Shown here piece after piece: positions 1-10,500 of a DNA stretch of 46,962 bases. The position numbers and the translations under genes were made by a program. The stretch lies in assembly GCA_030849075.1 (NCBI GenBank), contig JASAOO010003361.1, forward strand, positions 1 to 46,962. The letters are read 5' to 3'. Within the stretch, counting starts at the first letter, position 1, and each line of letters opens with the position of its first letter. Below the pieces are notes generated by a model. That model was not told the origin of the DNA. It did no database searches and saw nothing but the letters and a program-made list of their open reading frames with translations. The stretch is from Zelonia costaricensis. Lineage: Eukaryota; Euglenozoa; Kinetoplastea; Trypanosomatida; Trypanosomatidae.

Positions 1-650
1 AGTGAGAGCGAAGTAGATGCACTTATAAAAAGGGTAGTGGGGGAGAGAAGGACTGTACTGATGCGGGTGGAGGGGGGAGGGCGGGGAGGCGAGATGTGAC
101 GGAAGGAAGGGGAGGGGGCCACCGAGGTGTGACACACTAGCACGCGCGCGCACACACGCACCTACGCGGGTAAACACATACACACTCCTTTGCGCAGTCT
201 TGTCGACGCAGACACAACAAAAGACTCAATTGGAGAACACGAAGATGAAGAGACCGAGGACAAAAACCAAAGAAAGGCTGACAACGCGGGGTAGGGAGTA
301 CGCGGAGGGGGCGACGTGACGTGATGTGGTGGTTACGCGTGCGGCAGCGGCAAGGAGTGGTTCGGTGTGTGCGTGTCTGTGTGGAGCGCGGACACCCAGT
401 CAAATGGAGGAGGGCGCGGGGAGCGAAGACGCTCAGTCACGCTTGCACCTACTCGAGCACACAATACACAGTGGGGACGAGGGGAGGTGGCGAGGGGTTG
501 GGGGGTGGGGGGGATACGAAGCCAAGCCAAGGGGGGGACACGGACAGCTAGAAGAGGCGAGTGATGGAGGCGCACAACGAGCGAGGTCGAGTCCACCGCT
601 CGCGGCCAAGGAGATGAGATTGATGGAGCTAAGGTAGGTAGACACAGAGA

Positions 651-668
651 CACACACACACACACACA
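651..668. repeat. (CA)9 microsatellite
   Basis: Perfect CA dinucleotide run on the plus strand, (UG)n in the transcribed sense. It lies 1.76 kb beyond the last stop codon, so it is unclear whether it belongs to that 3'UTR. Confidence 0.9.
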
Positions 669-1415
669 GACACCGACACAGGCGCACACTTACACGCACG
701 CGAACACAACAGGTGAAGAGAAACCCCTCCAAAAAGAAGAAGAAAAAAGGAAAAGACGAGCGAGCAATGTGCGTCAAGAGCAGGAGGGCGTGGAAACAGG
801 AAGGGGGGGGAGCAGAGGCGGTGGCTCTGACGTAACGCCGGTCCTGCGTGGAAAGCGGAGGCGGTTTGTTGGTGGATGACCGAGACCACGGCTGCTGCTG
901 CTGGTGCAGCGAGCGAGAGTCGAGAGGAGAAGAGGCCTGGAGCGTCGATCAGCCACGGTCGCGATCCCCACGGAAAGAGCAACGACGGTTGCAGCTGAGA
1001 AGCAAGCAAGTGTTTGGGACTGCGCCTGCTTTATTCACTTCTTGACCCCTTTCCCTTATTGTCCTGTGTCGAATGCAGGTTCGTGCGTCGACAAGGCTAG
1101 ACAGATGTAGCTCAAAGCAAAGCGTCGGTGCAAGTCTTGTAGGCTGGGCAGCGGGGTGCGAGTGTTGCTGCGTTCCGCCCCCCTGCTTCCCTCGTCTGCG
1201 ATGCCTTCGAGGTCGTTATATTCCTTTTTGTGTGTGTGTTTGGGGGGAGGGGTGGCGTGTTTGTGTTTGTGTGTTTCCAAGAGAGAAAGCAAAAGGGGTG
1301 AGATCTCAAAGCGAGAGTTGTTCTACGGCGGTGGTGGTGATGTTACGCGGTATGAGTAAAGTGCTAGTCGTGTTCTTTTCTGCTTCTCTTTGTGTCGTTT
1401 TTTTTTGGTTTACTC

Positions 1416-1432
1416 GTGTGTGTGTGTGTGTG
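1416..1432. repeat. (GT)n microsatellite
   Basis: Run of about eight GT units on the plus strand, (CA)n in the transcribed sense, preceded by a T9-type run. Imperfect GT-rich stretches follow at about 1230-1273. Confidence 0.85.
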
Positions 1433-2221
1433 CGTGCGGGTGGGGGATGGGGATAAGAAAAAGGTGGTGACGGCGGCGATGGTGGTACTGAGCCCTGTGT
1501 AGGAGCTGCGCGTGCACGATTGACGGAGTATGCGGGTAAAGAAGAAGAGGAGGGTGGCGTGGATGAGTCGAAATCGGTGCGGCTGAGAGAGTTGACAAGC
1601 ATGAGACGGCGCCAACGGCAGGGAGAGGGAGAGACCGGGGTTGTCCTCTGCGCACCTGCACGCACGCACACAAGCAGGCACGCCTTTTGTTTTCTCTGTC
1701 GCTGGAGCGGGGGGGGGGGGGGAAAGGCACCGCAGGAAAGGCGAGGCGCGGCCGCTACGGACGTCCCGCTGCGTGGCCGCACAAACGTCGTGCAAACGCC
1801 TTCTACGCACTCACAGGCGTGCCTCGTCAGCCGCCTCCGTCCCGCTTTTCATTCCCCAATGGACAGCACGGCCGAGTCGTCAAGGATGGCTGGGCTGCTC
1901 CCCCCTCCTCCTCCTCCTCCTCCTCTCCCTGTGCGTGTCGCACCGCAGGGGGTGCGAGGTGCGAAGAGTGGAGGGGAGGGGGGGGGAGGTGGGATTAGGG
2001 GGCAGGGACGAAGTGTGAATACCTTCTTGATACGTCTTCTAGCTTTTGTTTTTTCTCTTTTTGGTTTGTTTGTGAAGTTGATTAGTGGAACGGCGACACA
2101 CCGAGGCAAAATAGTGCGAGAGAGGGGTGAAAGGCGGCCGCGGCGGTGCCAAGGACAGTGGCACCAAAACGCACGCGCTGCCCTCACCCGTCTGTGGCCA
2201 GATTTCATCTGTCTTTGGCCA

Positions 2222-2222
<1 letters not shown>

Positions 2223-2252
<30 letters not shown>
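2223..2252. repeat. (CA)15 microsatellite in a 3'UTR
   Basis: Perfect (CA)15 on the plus strand, (UG)15 in RNA sense, about 175 bases after the stop codon of the treble-clef gene. A shorter (CA)7 lies at 2386-2399, still closer to the stop. Confidence 0.9.
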
Positions 2253-2256
<4 letters not shown>

Positions 2257-2427
2257 ACACGCGACACGAGACACGACCACGCCCGCTTCTGTGAGATTCA
2301 GCAATTCGCTACAACAGCAACAGTGTTCTGACGCATACACATCTGTGCATGTCCAAGAATGACCACAACCCGGTACACGCAGACGTACACACACACACAA
2401 ACGGGCAGACGGGGTCGGCAAAGACGA

Positions 2428-4728
2428 TCAGCTCGTCTCTTCGGTCAACTCCGGCGCCTTTTTGCCGCGCTTCGCACGCGCGACTTTGCGGGGCGACTGC
2501 GGCGCCTGCACGACTGCCGCAGCTGCTGCCGCCGCCGCCGCCGCCGCCGCTGCGTGCTCCTCCGCATTCCGGTCCTCGAGACGCGAGCGCCGGCGGCGCG
2601 GCGCCTCCTGCGGGAGGAAGAGGCGGAAGCGGCGCGGCTTCACCACCTCGGTGCGAGACTCTGTGGCACTCTCCGCCGTGGCGTCGGCCAGCAACGCGTT
2701 CCACTGCATTTCGCGGCCATGCGGCGTGTCTAGCAAACCCCTAGCGTCCGGTGCGGGCAGGATCGCGCCGAGGGCGGCGATGGCCGAGTCCACAAGTGAG
2801 GCCGTGGCCGCGGCACGCCGCTCGGTGTTGCCACGCGACCGGTTCTCACGCGCCACGTCCGTGTCGGTGCGCAACTCCGTTGCCAGCCACTCCGCGTGGT
2901 CGAGTGACCGGGCGGCGGCGCCGGCATCAGGGTCGTCGTCGTCGTACTCGGCGGCCATCTGCGCCGCCTGCGTCTTCGCGGCGGACGTCTGGCGGCCAAA
3001 GGGGGCCTGGATGCGGTACGTGGAGCCGAACGACGCCGCCATCTTCGTGCCGCCGGCGACGTTGACGCCCGTGTTCAGCCCCCGGGTCTCCAGAAGTGCC
3101 GCTGTTGCAGCCTCCACCATGGCAGGGGTGCTGTCGAGCACGTCGTCCTCGACCAGCCGCGCGGGGGGAGGACGCCGTGGGTAGGCCGTGATAATAAACT
3201 CGTCGGTCCGCTGCGGAGCACCGAGGAGTGAGTCTGCCGCAGCGTGCCCAGCGACACCGGCCACGCCTGCGGTTGTCTGACGCGTCGCGGCGGTGGCGCT
3301 GGCGTGGCGTGGCGTCTGCTGCGGCGCGGTTGCCTGCGCGCTTGCCGCGGCGACCTCCGGGAAGTACAGGGACGCGTTCGGGTCGACGCGACCCTTGGGT
3401 GCCGCCTCCTCGGCGCTCAAGGTGAACCACTCTGTCCAGAGGGGCACCTGCTTGGTGCCCTGAGCCGGCGCCGCTGCTGCTAATGGCGTGGCAGCCAGGC
3501 TGGCAAGCACCGGTGTCAGCGCTCGGCTCGTCGTGCTGCAGCGCCCGCCCTTCCGATGGTGCACCACGAAGTCGGCGTAGCGGCTCAGCAGGGCCTCCCG
3601 CACCATCGCGTCCTTCTCCGCCGCTGCAGAGACGGCGTTGCGCCAGCGCCGCTGGTCGACCGGTGCGGTGTGGAGGAAGACAGGCCGCTGCCCGGCAGCC
3701 GACGCCATGGCGCCCTCCTCGGGCTCCTGCGTGTCCAGCAGCCGCGCCCGCACGCGGCTCTTCCACAGGTCACACACCACGTGCAAGTCTGCCGCCGCCG
3801 GCGCCGACCCGCCGCTCTCCTTCCTTTCCGCATTCTCCATTATCGACGGCGCCACCGGCATGGCGCCCTCCTCCTCGGCGAGGTCAATGTGCGCGACGCG
3901 GCGGATCTCGTGGAGCAGCTTCCACTCCATCTCCGCCGTAGCGGCGGCCTGTGCGGCCGGGCTGGCTGAGTTGCGCACAAACGCGAAGACAGGGCGGCGG
4001 AAGCTGCGGCGCGGGACCGGCGTGGACGACGACGACGACGCCGTCAACGCCGTGGAAGTCTCCGGCAGCCACCACACGAGTCGGCGGCTCGAGGCGGTCA
4101 CGTGGCTCGGCTGCAGGGCACCGTTAAGTTCCACGTCCCACCGCGCGGCGAGGTCGGGGTGGGTCCTGTCCAGCGTGTCCGCTGCCGCTGCGGCGTTCGT
4201 TGACGTGGCCCCGGCCTCCTGCTTCGCGCCCTCTCCATTCCCAGACGTGGCTGGGCTGGCAGCGCCATGCGCGGCAGCCACTTCGTCACCACCACTACCC
4301 GTGCTGGGAGTTGCCGCTCCACCGCAGCTCGGGCACGCCATGCGACCCCGAGCCACGCGCGTCTGCACGGTGCACTGGTACTTCGCCTGGCACCCCGGGC
4401 AGCGCCACCAGACCGGAGTGACCGACTCCTCGCACGAGATCTGCTGCGCGTCCACGTCGTTCAGCTCTGGAATCCAGTCATCCAGCACGTCGGGGCGCAC
4501 CACAGCCAGCCGCAGTTTGCGAAAGCGACGGACGGTGTCTGTGGCACCAGCCGCCGTAGCCGCGGGCGCTGCCGCCGCTGCCGCCGCGGTGGCGCAGTGG
4601 CGCACAGGGGCGCCCGATGATGGCAGTGCTGCAGCGCACGGCGCGCGACCGGATCGTCGCAGCTGAGTCAAGCCCGCCGACGCCGCTGCAGCGACGGCGC
4701 ATCGAAACGAGGGCCGCGTGCGGCGCAT
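2428..4728 (-). CDS. Treble-clef zinc-binding (DUF4379-like) protein, probably mitochondrial
   Basis: Unnamed protein of 766 residues. The N-terminus is rich in Arg, Ala and Ser with no acidic residues in the first stretch, consistent with a mitochondrial presequence. At about residues 80-137 there is a zinc module of the DUF4379 type: a conserved Trp, a paired WW at 107-108, then CxxC at 110/113 and CxxC at 132/135. A second unit at about 190-222 keeps the Trp (W197) and WW (219-220) but lacks the cysteines. The remainder is Ala-rich with little recognisable structure and ends in a basic, Lys/Arg-rich tail. The open frame runs further upstream, but the ATG at 4728 is the first one after a strong acceptor at 4818-4819, which decides the start. 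Function is unknown; nucleic-acid or ribosome association is only an inference from the zinc module. Confidence 0.8.
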   Translation of the reverse strand: MRRTRPSFRCAVAAAASAGLTQLRRSGRAPCAAALPSSGAPVRHCATAAAAAAAPAATAAGATDTVRRFRKLRLAVVRPDVLDDWIPELNDVDAQQISCEESVTPVWWRCPGCQAKYQCTVQTRVARGRMACPSCGGAATPSTGSGGDEVAAAHGAASPATSGNGEGAKQEAGATSTNAAAAADTLDRTHPDLAARWDVELNGALQPSHVTASSRRLVWWLPETSTALTASSSSSTPVPRRSFRRPVFAFVRNSASPAAQAAATAEMEWKLLHEIRRVAHIDLAEEEGAMPVAPSIMENAERKESGGSAPAAADLHVVCDLWKSRVRARLLDTQEPEEGAMASAAGQRPVFLHTAPVDQRRWRNAVSAAAEKDAMVREALLSRYADFVVHHRKGGRCSTTSRALTPVLASLAATPLAAAAPAQGTKQVPLWTEWFTLSAEEAAPKGRVDPNASLYFPEVAAASAQATAPQQTPRHASATAATRQTTAGVAGVAGHAAADSLLGAPQRTDEFIITAYPRRPPPARLVEDDVLDSTPAMVEAATAALLETRGLNTGVNVAGGTKMAASFGSTYRIQAPFGRQTSAAKTQAAQMAAEYDDDDPDAGAAARSLDHAEWLATELRTDTDVARENRSRGNTERRAAATASLVDSAIAALGAILPAPDARGLLDTPHGREMQWNALLADATAESATESRTEVVKPRRFRLFLPQEAPRRRRSRLEDRNAEEHAAAAAAAAAAAAAVVQAPQSPRKVARAKRGKKAPELTEETS

Positions 4729-5395
4729 CGAGGATGAACGTATGCGTACGTATTCGTGCAAGCGTGTGATTGATGTAGCCCCTTCTCTGCCTTCTTCTGC
4801 ACCTGCGTGCGCTGTGGCTGTGGAAGGAACGGGTGGGTGAGTGGGAAGCAGGGGGGGGGGGGCGTGCGAAGCTCCTTCACAACTGCGACGTGCGTCGACG
4901 GGGGATGCCGGTGTCCAAGGCAAGAGAGGGAGAGAGTGAGTGAGAGAGGAGGTTCCAGCTAAGCGGGGCTATGCAGGTGCTACCCATCATCGACGCGGTC
5001 TGTGCACTGCACAGCGCACGACAGTCAGTGCTGCACGTCTTGTCAAAGGTGTCACACGCGCAACTCGTGCTGGCTCTGATTTGTGCTTTCCGCGACAGCC
5101 AGACCTGGGATGCGCATGCCGGTGATACCGCTTCCGCTGGGAGGGGGTGGGGGTACGCTGTGTTGCGTTTACGTTGCGCTTTCACTGAGAAGGTAGACAG
5201 TGGCCAGGGACGCGTTCGCGCATGTGCAACAGACGCGCGGGCCTATCTGCATTAGGGTGGCGTTGACGCGGCGAAGCGGCTTAATCGTCTGTCACTTACA
5301 AGGCTTGAATGCGTGCGTGCGCGCACGGAGGGGCGCGACAACTTCGCCCTCACACATTCAACACGCACACACACCCAACCACTCGCACTCGCTTG
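4729..5395. other. Intergenic spacer: cyclophilin 3'UTR and treble-clef 5' region
   Basis: No gene seen. It contains the pyrimidine tract and acceptor for the treble-clef gene and a short CA-rich stretch near 5360-5385 close to the cyclophilin stop. Confidence 0.7.
4818..4862 (-). promoter_or_regulatory. Predicted trans-splice acceptor of the treble-clef gene
   Basis: In RNA sense, a C12 run (4851-4862) and mixed pyrimidines end in CACAG with AG at 4818-4819. No ATG lies between this AG and the ATG at 4728, so the predicted leader is about 89 bases. Confidence 0.6.
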
Positions 5396-6733
5396 TCAGT
5401 AGCGCCTCGTGACCGTCTTCACACCACCCGCCTTGGAGGAGGAGGAGGAGGACGCGGCGGCTGCTCGCGCGGTACCGGCGCGAGCGCCGCGAGGCGCATC
5501 TCGCTTCTGCTGCTGCTGCTGCGACGCGCGGCCACGCTGGGAGCCCAACACGGCGGCGTGGTGCTTACGCGCCTTTCCGCCCTTGTGGCGGAGGCGCTGG
5601 GTCTGCGCATTCTTGATGCCCTCAATGTCATTCAAAAAGGCGTCCTGCTGCGCAGTGAAGAACTCAAACGGCGCCGCACCGTCGTCGTCGGCGCCGCCGC
5701 CGCGCTGGCCTGGCGCGATTGCCGTGGTGCGCAGCGTGGGCACTCCATCGCTGCCCATCATGTACGCCTCGGCGCGACGCCGCTTCAGAGATGGGCCCGC
5801 GCCGGAGGACGCCACGGCGGCGGCGACTGCATTCGGGAAGCGCGCCGACAAGTTAAAGAAGCCGGTCGCCTTGCTCGGTGCCGCGCCGCTCCCGCCCTCC
5901 AGCTCAGCCTCGAGGGCCCTGCGCGGGTCCGCTTCCGCTGCGCCGTCCTCGCCTTCCTCCGCTGCGTCCTCGTCACGGCGGCGCACACGACCCGCCACGC
6001 GCTCATGCGCCTCTGTCGGCCGGCGCCGACCAGCTGCGGAGGCCGCTGCTGCGCCCGCCTCCTGCGGCTCGGGTGCGGCGAGCGCGATCTGTGCGTAGTC
6101 GAGCTGCATGCGGCAGCCGGAGACGACCACGCGCTTCTTGGGCACAAGCGTGCGTGGCTGCACGGCGGTCTGCGCCGCCGCACGCTTCAGGTCAGCCAAC
6201 CCGCTCGTCACCATCCCAAGCGGCGCAAAGCCTGCAAACTCGGCGCGCTGTGCCGGCGACGTCATGGACTCGAGCAGGATGTAGTAGCGGCTGGCCTGCG
6301 TGTTGGGCATGCCGAGGTTGCCGTACAACAGGGTGCCCGCCTTCAGCTGCCCCATCGTCGCTGCAATGCTCTGACCACGCGCTGCCACGTCGCTCGGCAG
6401 CGTCACGACCTCCTCCGGCACGAAACCGCCGAAGATCGACTTGGTGGTGCTGCTCCCGATCTCCAGCACGGCGCTCTTGTCGATGCGCACCACGGCGGAG
6501 TCGCCGAGCGGCAGCAGGCCGGCCGCCTTCGCCTCCTCTGGTGTGGCGTAGGCGACCTCGCTGGGCGGGAGGTGCAGCGCGTTGTGGAGTTCGTCGGGCA
6601 AGGGCAGCTGGCCGGTGCACATGAAGGACAGGTTCGCCACGGTGCGCGGGCGCTGGGCCGGGAGCGGGATCAGCAAGCTGACCGGCAGCTCCCTCAGCGC
6701 GTGCGGGAAGATAAAGGAAAGCTCCAGCTGCAT
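5396..6733 (-). CDS. Divergent cyclophilin-type protein with basic tail
   Basis: Protein of 445 residues. The first 210 or so match the cyclophilin fold: opening beta strands, a block resembling SIYGxxF with acidic residues after it, an AxNTxxSxFFI-like block around N144 (here MPNTQASRYYILLE), an FxxLGxVTSG block, and a closing strand that ends in GCRM. Cyclophilins are peptidyl-prolyl isomerases, many of them spliceosomal in eukaryotes. The usual HRVIxxFMIQGGD active-site motif is represented only by VVRIDKSAVLEIG, keeping the Arg but not the Phe and Gln, so catalysis is doubtful. The C-terminal half is low-complexity with RRR clusters that could act as nuclear signals. The start at 6733 is the first ATG after the acceptor at 6806-6807; the upstream extension of the frame uses no ATG supported by splicing. 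Confidence 0.8.
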   Translation of the reverse strand: MQLELSFIFPHALRELPVSLLIPLPAQRPRTVANLSFMCTGQLPLPDELHNALHLPPSEVAYATPEEAKAAGLLPLGDSAVVRIDKSAVLEIGSSTTKSIFGGFVPEEVVTLPSDVAARGQSIAATMGQLKAGTLLYGNLGMPNTQASRYYILLESMTSPAQRAEFAGFAPLGMVTSGLADLKRAAAQTAVQPRTLVPKKRVVVSGCRMQLDYAQIALAAPEPQEAGAAAASAAGRRRPTEAHERVAGRVRRRDEDAAEEGEDGAAEADPRRALEAELEGGSGAAPSKATGFFNLSARFPNAVAAAVASSGAGPSLKRRRAEAYMMGSDGVPTLRTTAIAPGQRGGGADDDGAAPFEFFTAQQDAFLNDIEGIKNAQTQRLRHKGGKARKHHAAVLGSQRGRASQQQQQKRDAPRGARAGTARAAAASSSSSSKAGGVKTVTRRY

Positions 6734-6805
6734 GGCGAGTGCACGAGGAAGGGTGTGCGGGAGTGGGGAAAGGCGGGGGGTGGGTGGGTGGGTGCAGCGG
6801 TGTAG

Positions 6806-6840
6806 CTGTGGCAGGAGTAGGGAACGCAAGGGAGGTGGCA
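6806..6840 (-). promoter_or_regulatory. Predicted trans-splice acceptor of the cyclophilin gene
   Basis: A pyrimidine-rich run in RNA sense ends in CCACAG, AG at 6806-6807. No further AG or ATG occurs before the start at 6733. The leader itself is C-rich with CACC repeats. Confidence 0.55.
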
Positions 6841-7440
6841 CGGCTGCGGACACGCTCTTGTGGCGGTGTGTCGGCGTATGTGTGAGGGTACGCACTCACT
6901 TGCCACGGCTTCTTTGGTGACCGACATGGGGCACGCGCAGAGCGACGACACAGCACGTCATCGGCACGGAGATCGGGGTGATCAGGTGAAGGGGGAGGGG
7001 AGGAAGAGGGCGGTGATGTGGGAGGGTCGACGCAGGCGGACGTCATCGCCGACGCGGAGCGCCACCGGAGTGTCGACTTATTCCACCTTCAGCGAAAGCT
7101 GGAAAAGGGAAAGTAGGAGTGATGCTGCACCAGCGTGCGTGGAGAAGAGTGTGAGACGAGCCGGCCTCAACCTGTGCCGCACTACAGCGCTCACAACGTC
7201 TACACGGTGCAGTGGCGCAGCGCCATGAGGCTTCGCTGCGCCGTGTCCGTGTTTACTTCTTTCCTGGTTCATCTCTGGAACGGAGGATGAGCTGGGGTGA
7301 AGTCGGGGTGCTCTGCGGCGAGCTTACTTGTGATGTCAGAATCCGTTCCGTTTGTCTGCCAGCTGATTACTACACACAATCTTCACAGCAGCCTTGCTGC
7401 ACGCTCAAGGCTGCTGTTAGGGGCGGTGGGACGCCATTGC

Positions 7441-7441
<1 letters not shown>

Positions 7442-7476
<35 letters not shown>
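7442..7476. repeat. (CA)17 microsatellite in a 3'UTR
   Basis: Thirty-five bases of perfect alternating A and C on the plus strand, (UG)n in RNA sense, about 92 bases past the stop codon at 7569. Confidence 0.95.
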
Positions 7477-7478
<2 letters not shown>

Positions 7479-7568
7479 CGAATCAAAACAAGCCACAGGC
7501 GACACAGAGAAGAGGTGCATCACGTCCATTGCACGCTGTTCCTACGCACACTTCTCTCTCTCCCCCCA

Positions 7569-10500
7569 CTAGTCTTCGAGGCGGCGCTTTCGGGCTGCCG
7601 GCGATGCCTGCCCGTCTTCCAGGCTTTCCTCCCCAGCGTCGTCGTCATCGCCCTCTTCCTCCTGTTGTTGTTCATCGGTACTGTCGAAGGCGCTGTCTAC
7701 TCCAGCGTCATCAGCGTCACCATCGTCACTCTCACTTCCGCTGCCGCTGCCGCTCTCCTCCTCGTCATCGTCGTCACTGCCGCCCGTCTGCACGGAGGAG
7801 TCATCGACCTCGCCCTCGACGCTCGCAGGACTCGCCGCGGTAGCATCGACGGCAGCCATGACGGTGCCGTTTGCGGTGTCGTCCGCCTCCTCATCGCGGT
7901 CCTCGCCAGTCGCGTCCGCACCTGATGCCTCTTCCTCTTCTTCGACGTCATCATCGTCATTGTCGTCGTCTGCACCGTTGCGGTGCGCCCGCGCGTCCTC
8001 GACCAGCAGCGCCACCTCCTCCTGCAGGAGCTGACGCATGTAGTGCTCGTCCAGGCGCCACTGCCCGTGACACGCCGCCGCCGCCACGCGGGTCTGCTGC
8101 GAAGCCGCGGGGCCGGCCGCGTGCCCCGCCGACGCCATGGTGATGTTGTGTGCGAGAAGGTCATCATCTCCACGGCGCAGGGCGGTGATGCTCTGCTGCA
8201 CCTCGCGGCGCTGGCGTCGGTTGGCGCGCAGCAGCTTTAGCACCGCTGAGGCCGAGGCGAAGTACGACTTCGTCTCCGACGCGTGCGGCTCGACGGCGCG
8301 CACGAGCAGGTCGACGGCGCAGAGGCTGGCGGGGAAGGTCGACTTGTTCACCTGCTCGAGGACGAGGAAGAGGTTGCGCAGCGCGTAGGCGGGGACGTCC
8401 TGCTCGTGGGTGAGGAGCTGCACCATCGCCCGGGTCATGTACGCCTCGAGCTGCCACGGGATGGCCGATCCCGTGCCGGCGCCGGCCGAGGCCGCGCCTT
8501 CAGCGGCCGCAGACGCCGCTGCTGCCGCTGCGACTGTCGATGCCGCAGCGTCGGACGCCGGCGGTGCGACGAGGCCGTGACCTGCGGCGAGGTGCAGCAG
8601 CGAGACCGGCGCTGGCGCGAGAAAGGTGGCGGTCAGCGCCGCCGCCCCCAGCAGCGACGCCCTCGCCTGGGCCTCCCGGTTCGCCCCAGAGGCACCGGCG
8701 GCGGCGCCGCCAGCGCCGGCCCGCGCCCCGCCGTCACCAGCCGCGCCGTCCGCGGCCTTGGCCACACCCTTCCCGCGTGACAGCAGCGCGTCCACGTGTG
8801 CCGCCAGCGTCAGCGAGAGCTGCGCCACGGCGTCGTGCTGCTGCTGATACGCGTCAAGGGCGGGTACCTGCAGGAGGCGCTGCAGCACGTAGCCGAGCCG
8901 CTTGCACTCCGCATCCGTGAAGGCCACGAAGTGAGCGAAGACGGCAGTCACAAACGTCAGGGCGAGGTCCGTGGCGCGGCGCAGGAGCACTGGCGACGTC
9001 TGCGCCTCGCGCGTCGCCTCAGCGAAGAGCCACGCGAAGAAGGCCGCCACGGTGGCGGCCTCGCGCAGGTTTAGAAGGGCGCGAGGCAGCAGGCACGATA
9101 CGGCGAAGTCGACGAGGCGCTCGTCTGCCTCCACGGACGACCCTGTAGACGCAGCGGGAGGGAGGAGGTCACGGCGCACAAGGGCGAGCAGGCGGGCCCG
9201 CGCCGTCACAGAGCCTTCGCAGAGGCGCCGGTGCATCGCCTCCTCGAGATCAAACCGCTTCTCCTGCGCCTGCAGCCACGTGGTGAGGGCGGCGCTGCGG
9301 CGGCGGGTTGCGGGGCTGAGGCCGTGCCCCGGCTGCGGTCCTCGCCGCAGCGCACTCTGCGCCCGCTGCATGCACTCCTGCCACTCCGCCCGTGCCGCGA
9401 CGTACGGCGCCGCGTCGAAGGTGAAGTGGGCCGCGGTGAAGTGCTGCAGGTAGTCCCCCACCGACGCCGGCTGCCCAGCTCCACTCGCGGCAGCCTCCTC
9501 GTCGGAGCCGTCGAGGGGCACTGGAACGTGGTACACTGCGTCCGCCGCAGTCTCTCCCGGCGGCGCCGCCGCTGCGGAGCTCGCCGCGTGCGCGAGCTTG
9601 CGGCGGAGCTGCATGTCCACGAGAGACGCCACCGCCGGCACGCCGACGTGGTGCACGGCGGCGCACACCTGCTGCAGCACAGACGCCGATGCGGGGGCCG
9701 GCAACATCTCCTCCACCGCCACGATCATGTCGTTGATGGCGTTGAAGCGGCCGGCGGAGGAGAGCAGGATGAGCTCGGCCCCGCCGTCGGCGTCACGCTG
9801 CAGGGCGTAGATGCGGCTCTGCAGCCGGCAGAGGTGCACAAGAATGTGCTGGCCCAGCGTGAGACAGGAGCCGGCCGGCGCCGCGCTGCGCTTCGCCCGG
9901 TCCTGGTCCTCTTCGGCGCCGCCGCCGCTGCCCTCGTCCTCGTCGCTTTCACCTTCGTCGCGGACAGGCACGTGGCACAGCTTCTGCAGCGCGGCCAGCA
10001 GCGCCCGCCGGCCTGCGATCAGCACATCCGTCGGCGACAGCAGGAGCAGCGCGCTGCCGGCCGTGTCCTTCCACAGCCGCATGCGGAACGACGTCATCGC
10101 GCCGCGCCCGAAGAGCGACGTCAGCGACGGCGCGTAGGCGAGCGCCTGCAGCTGTGTGGCGTTGTACTTCTCCTCGTACTCGAGGGTGCGGTGGGCCATG
10201 ACGGCGAGCAGTGCCTTGCACAGCTCTGTGCCAAGAATGATGTCGGCGCCGCCGTCCCCGCGCAGGGCCAGCTCGGCACGCCGCACGAGCACCGCCCCAT
10301 CCACCACGTTCGTGTTGTCGCGCCACAGCGTGGCCAGGAACGTGGCCAGAATCGCAACGCGGCTCTCGCCGCCCGCGTCGGTGATCTTCTCCTCCGCGGC
10401 GTAGCGCGCCATGAGCAGCAGCCCCTGCTGCACCATCAGCGCCAACACCGCCCCCGGCAGCCCACGCAGCAGCGCGGCGTGCAGCGCGAGGAAGCTGTTG

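Larger units (their letters stand above)
1..2427. other. Gene-free stretch downstream of the treble-clef gene
   Basis: I find no believable gene on either strand in 2.4 kb. It should hold the 3'UTR of the treble-clef gene (minus strand, stop at 2428) and the region upstream of the next minus-strand gene beyond the window. Open frames here are short, overlap each other in several frames and are repeat-driven. Visible contents are (CA)n at 651-668, 2223-2252 and 2386-2399, (GT)n at 1416-1432, a 14-base G run at 1709-1722 (C run in RNA sense), a CCT repeat near 1897-1925, and purine-rich plus-strand runs that would be pyrimidine tracts in the transcript. Confidence 0.7.
6734..7568. other. Intergenic spacer: 3'UTR of the large gene and cyclophilin 5' region
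   Basis: No gene seen on either strand. It holds a long CA repeat about 90 bases after the stop of the large gene and the cyclophilin splice acceptor. Confidence 0.7.

Noticed and set aside
1520..2362. 280-codon plus-strand open frame in the left gene-free stretch
   Set aside because: Low-complexity, made of repeats (poly-Gly, poly-Pro, Thr-His), and no domain; the opposite orientation to all genes in the window.
1..2427. Strand-switch region at the left edge
   Set aside because: No plus-strand gene is visible to the left or inside the stretch, so a switch cannot be supported from this window.
5309..6805. 498-codon plus-strand open frame opposite the cyclophilin
   Set aside because: It is antisense to a supported gene and starts in repeat sequence.
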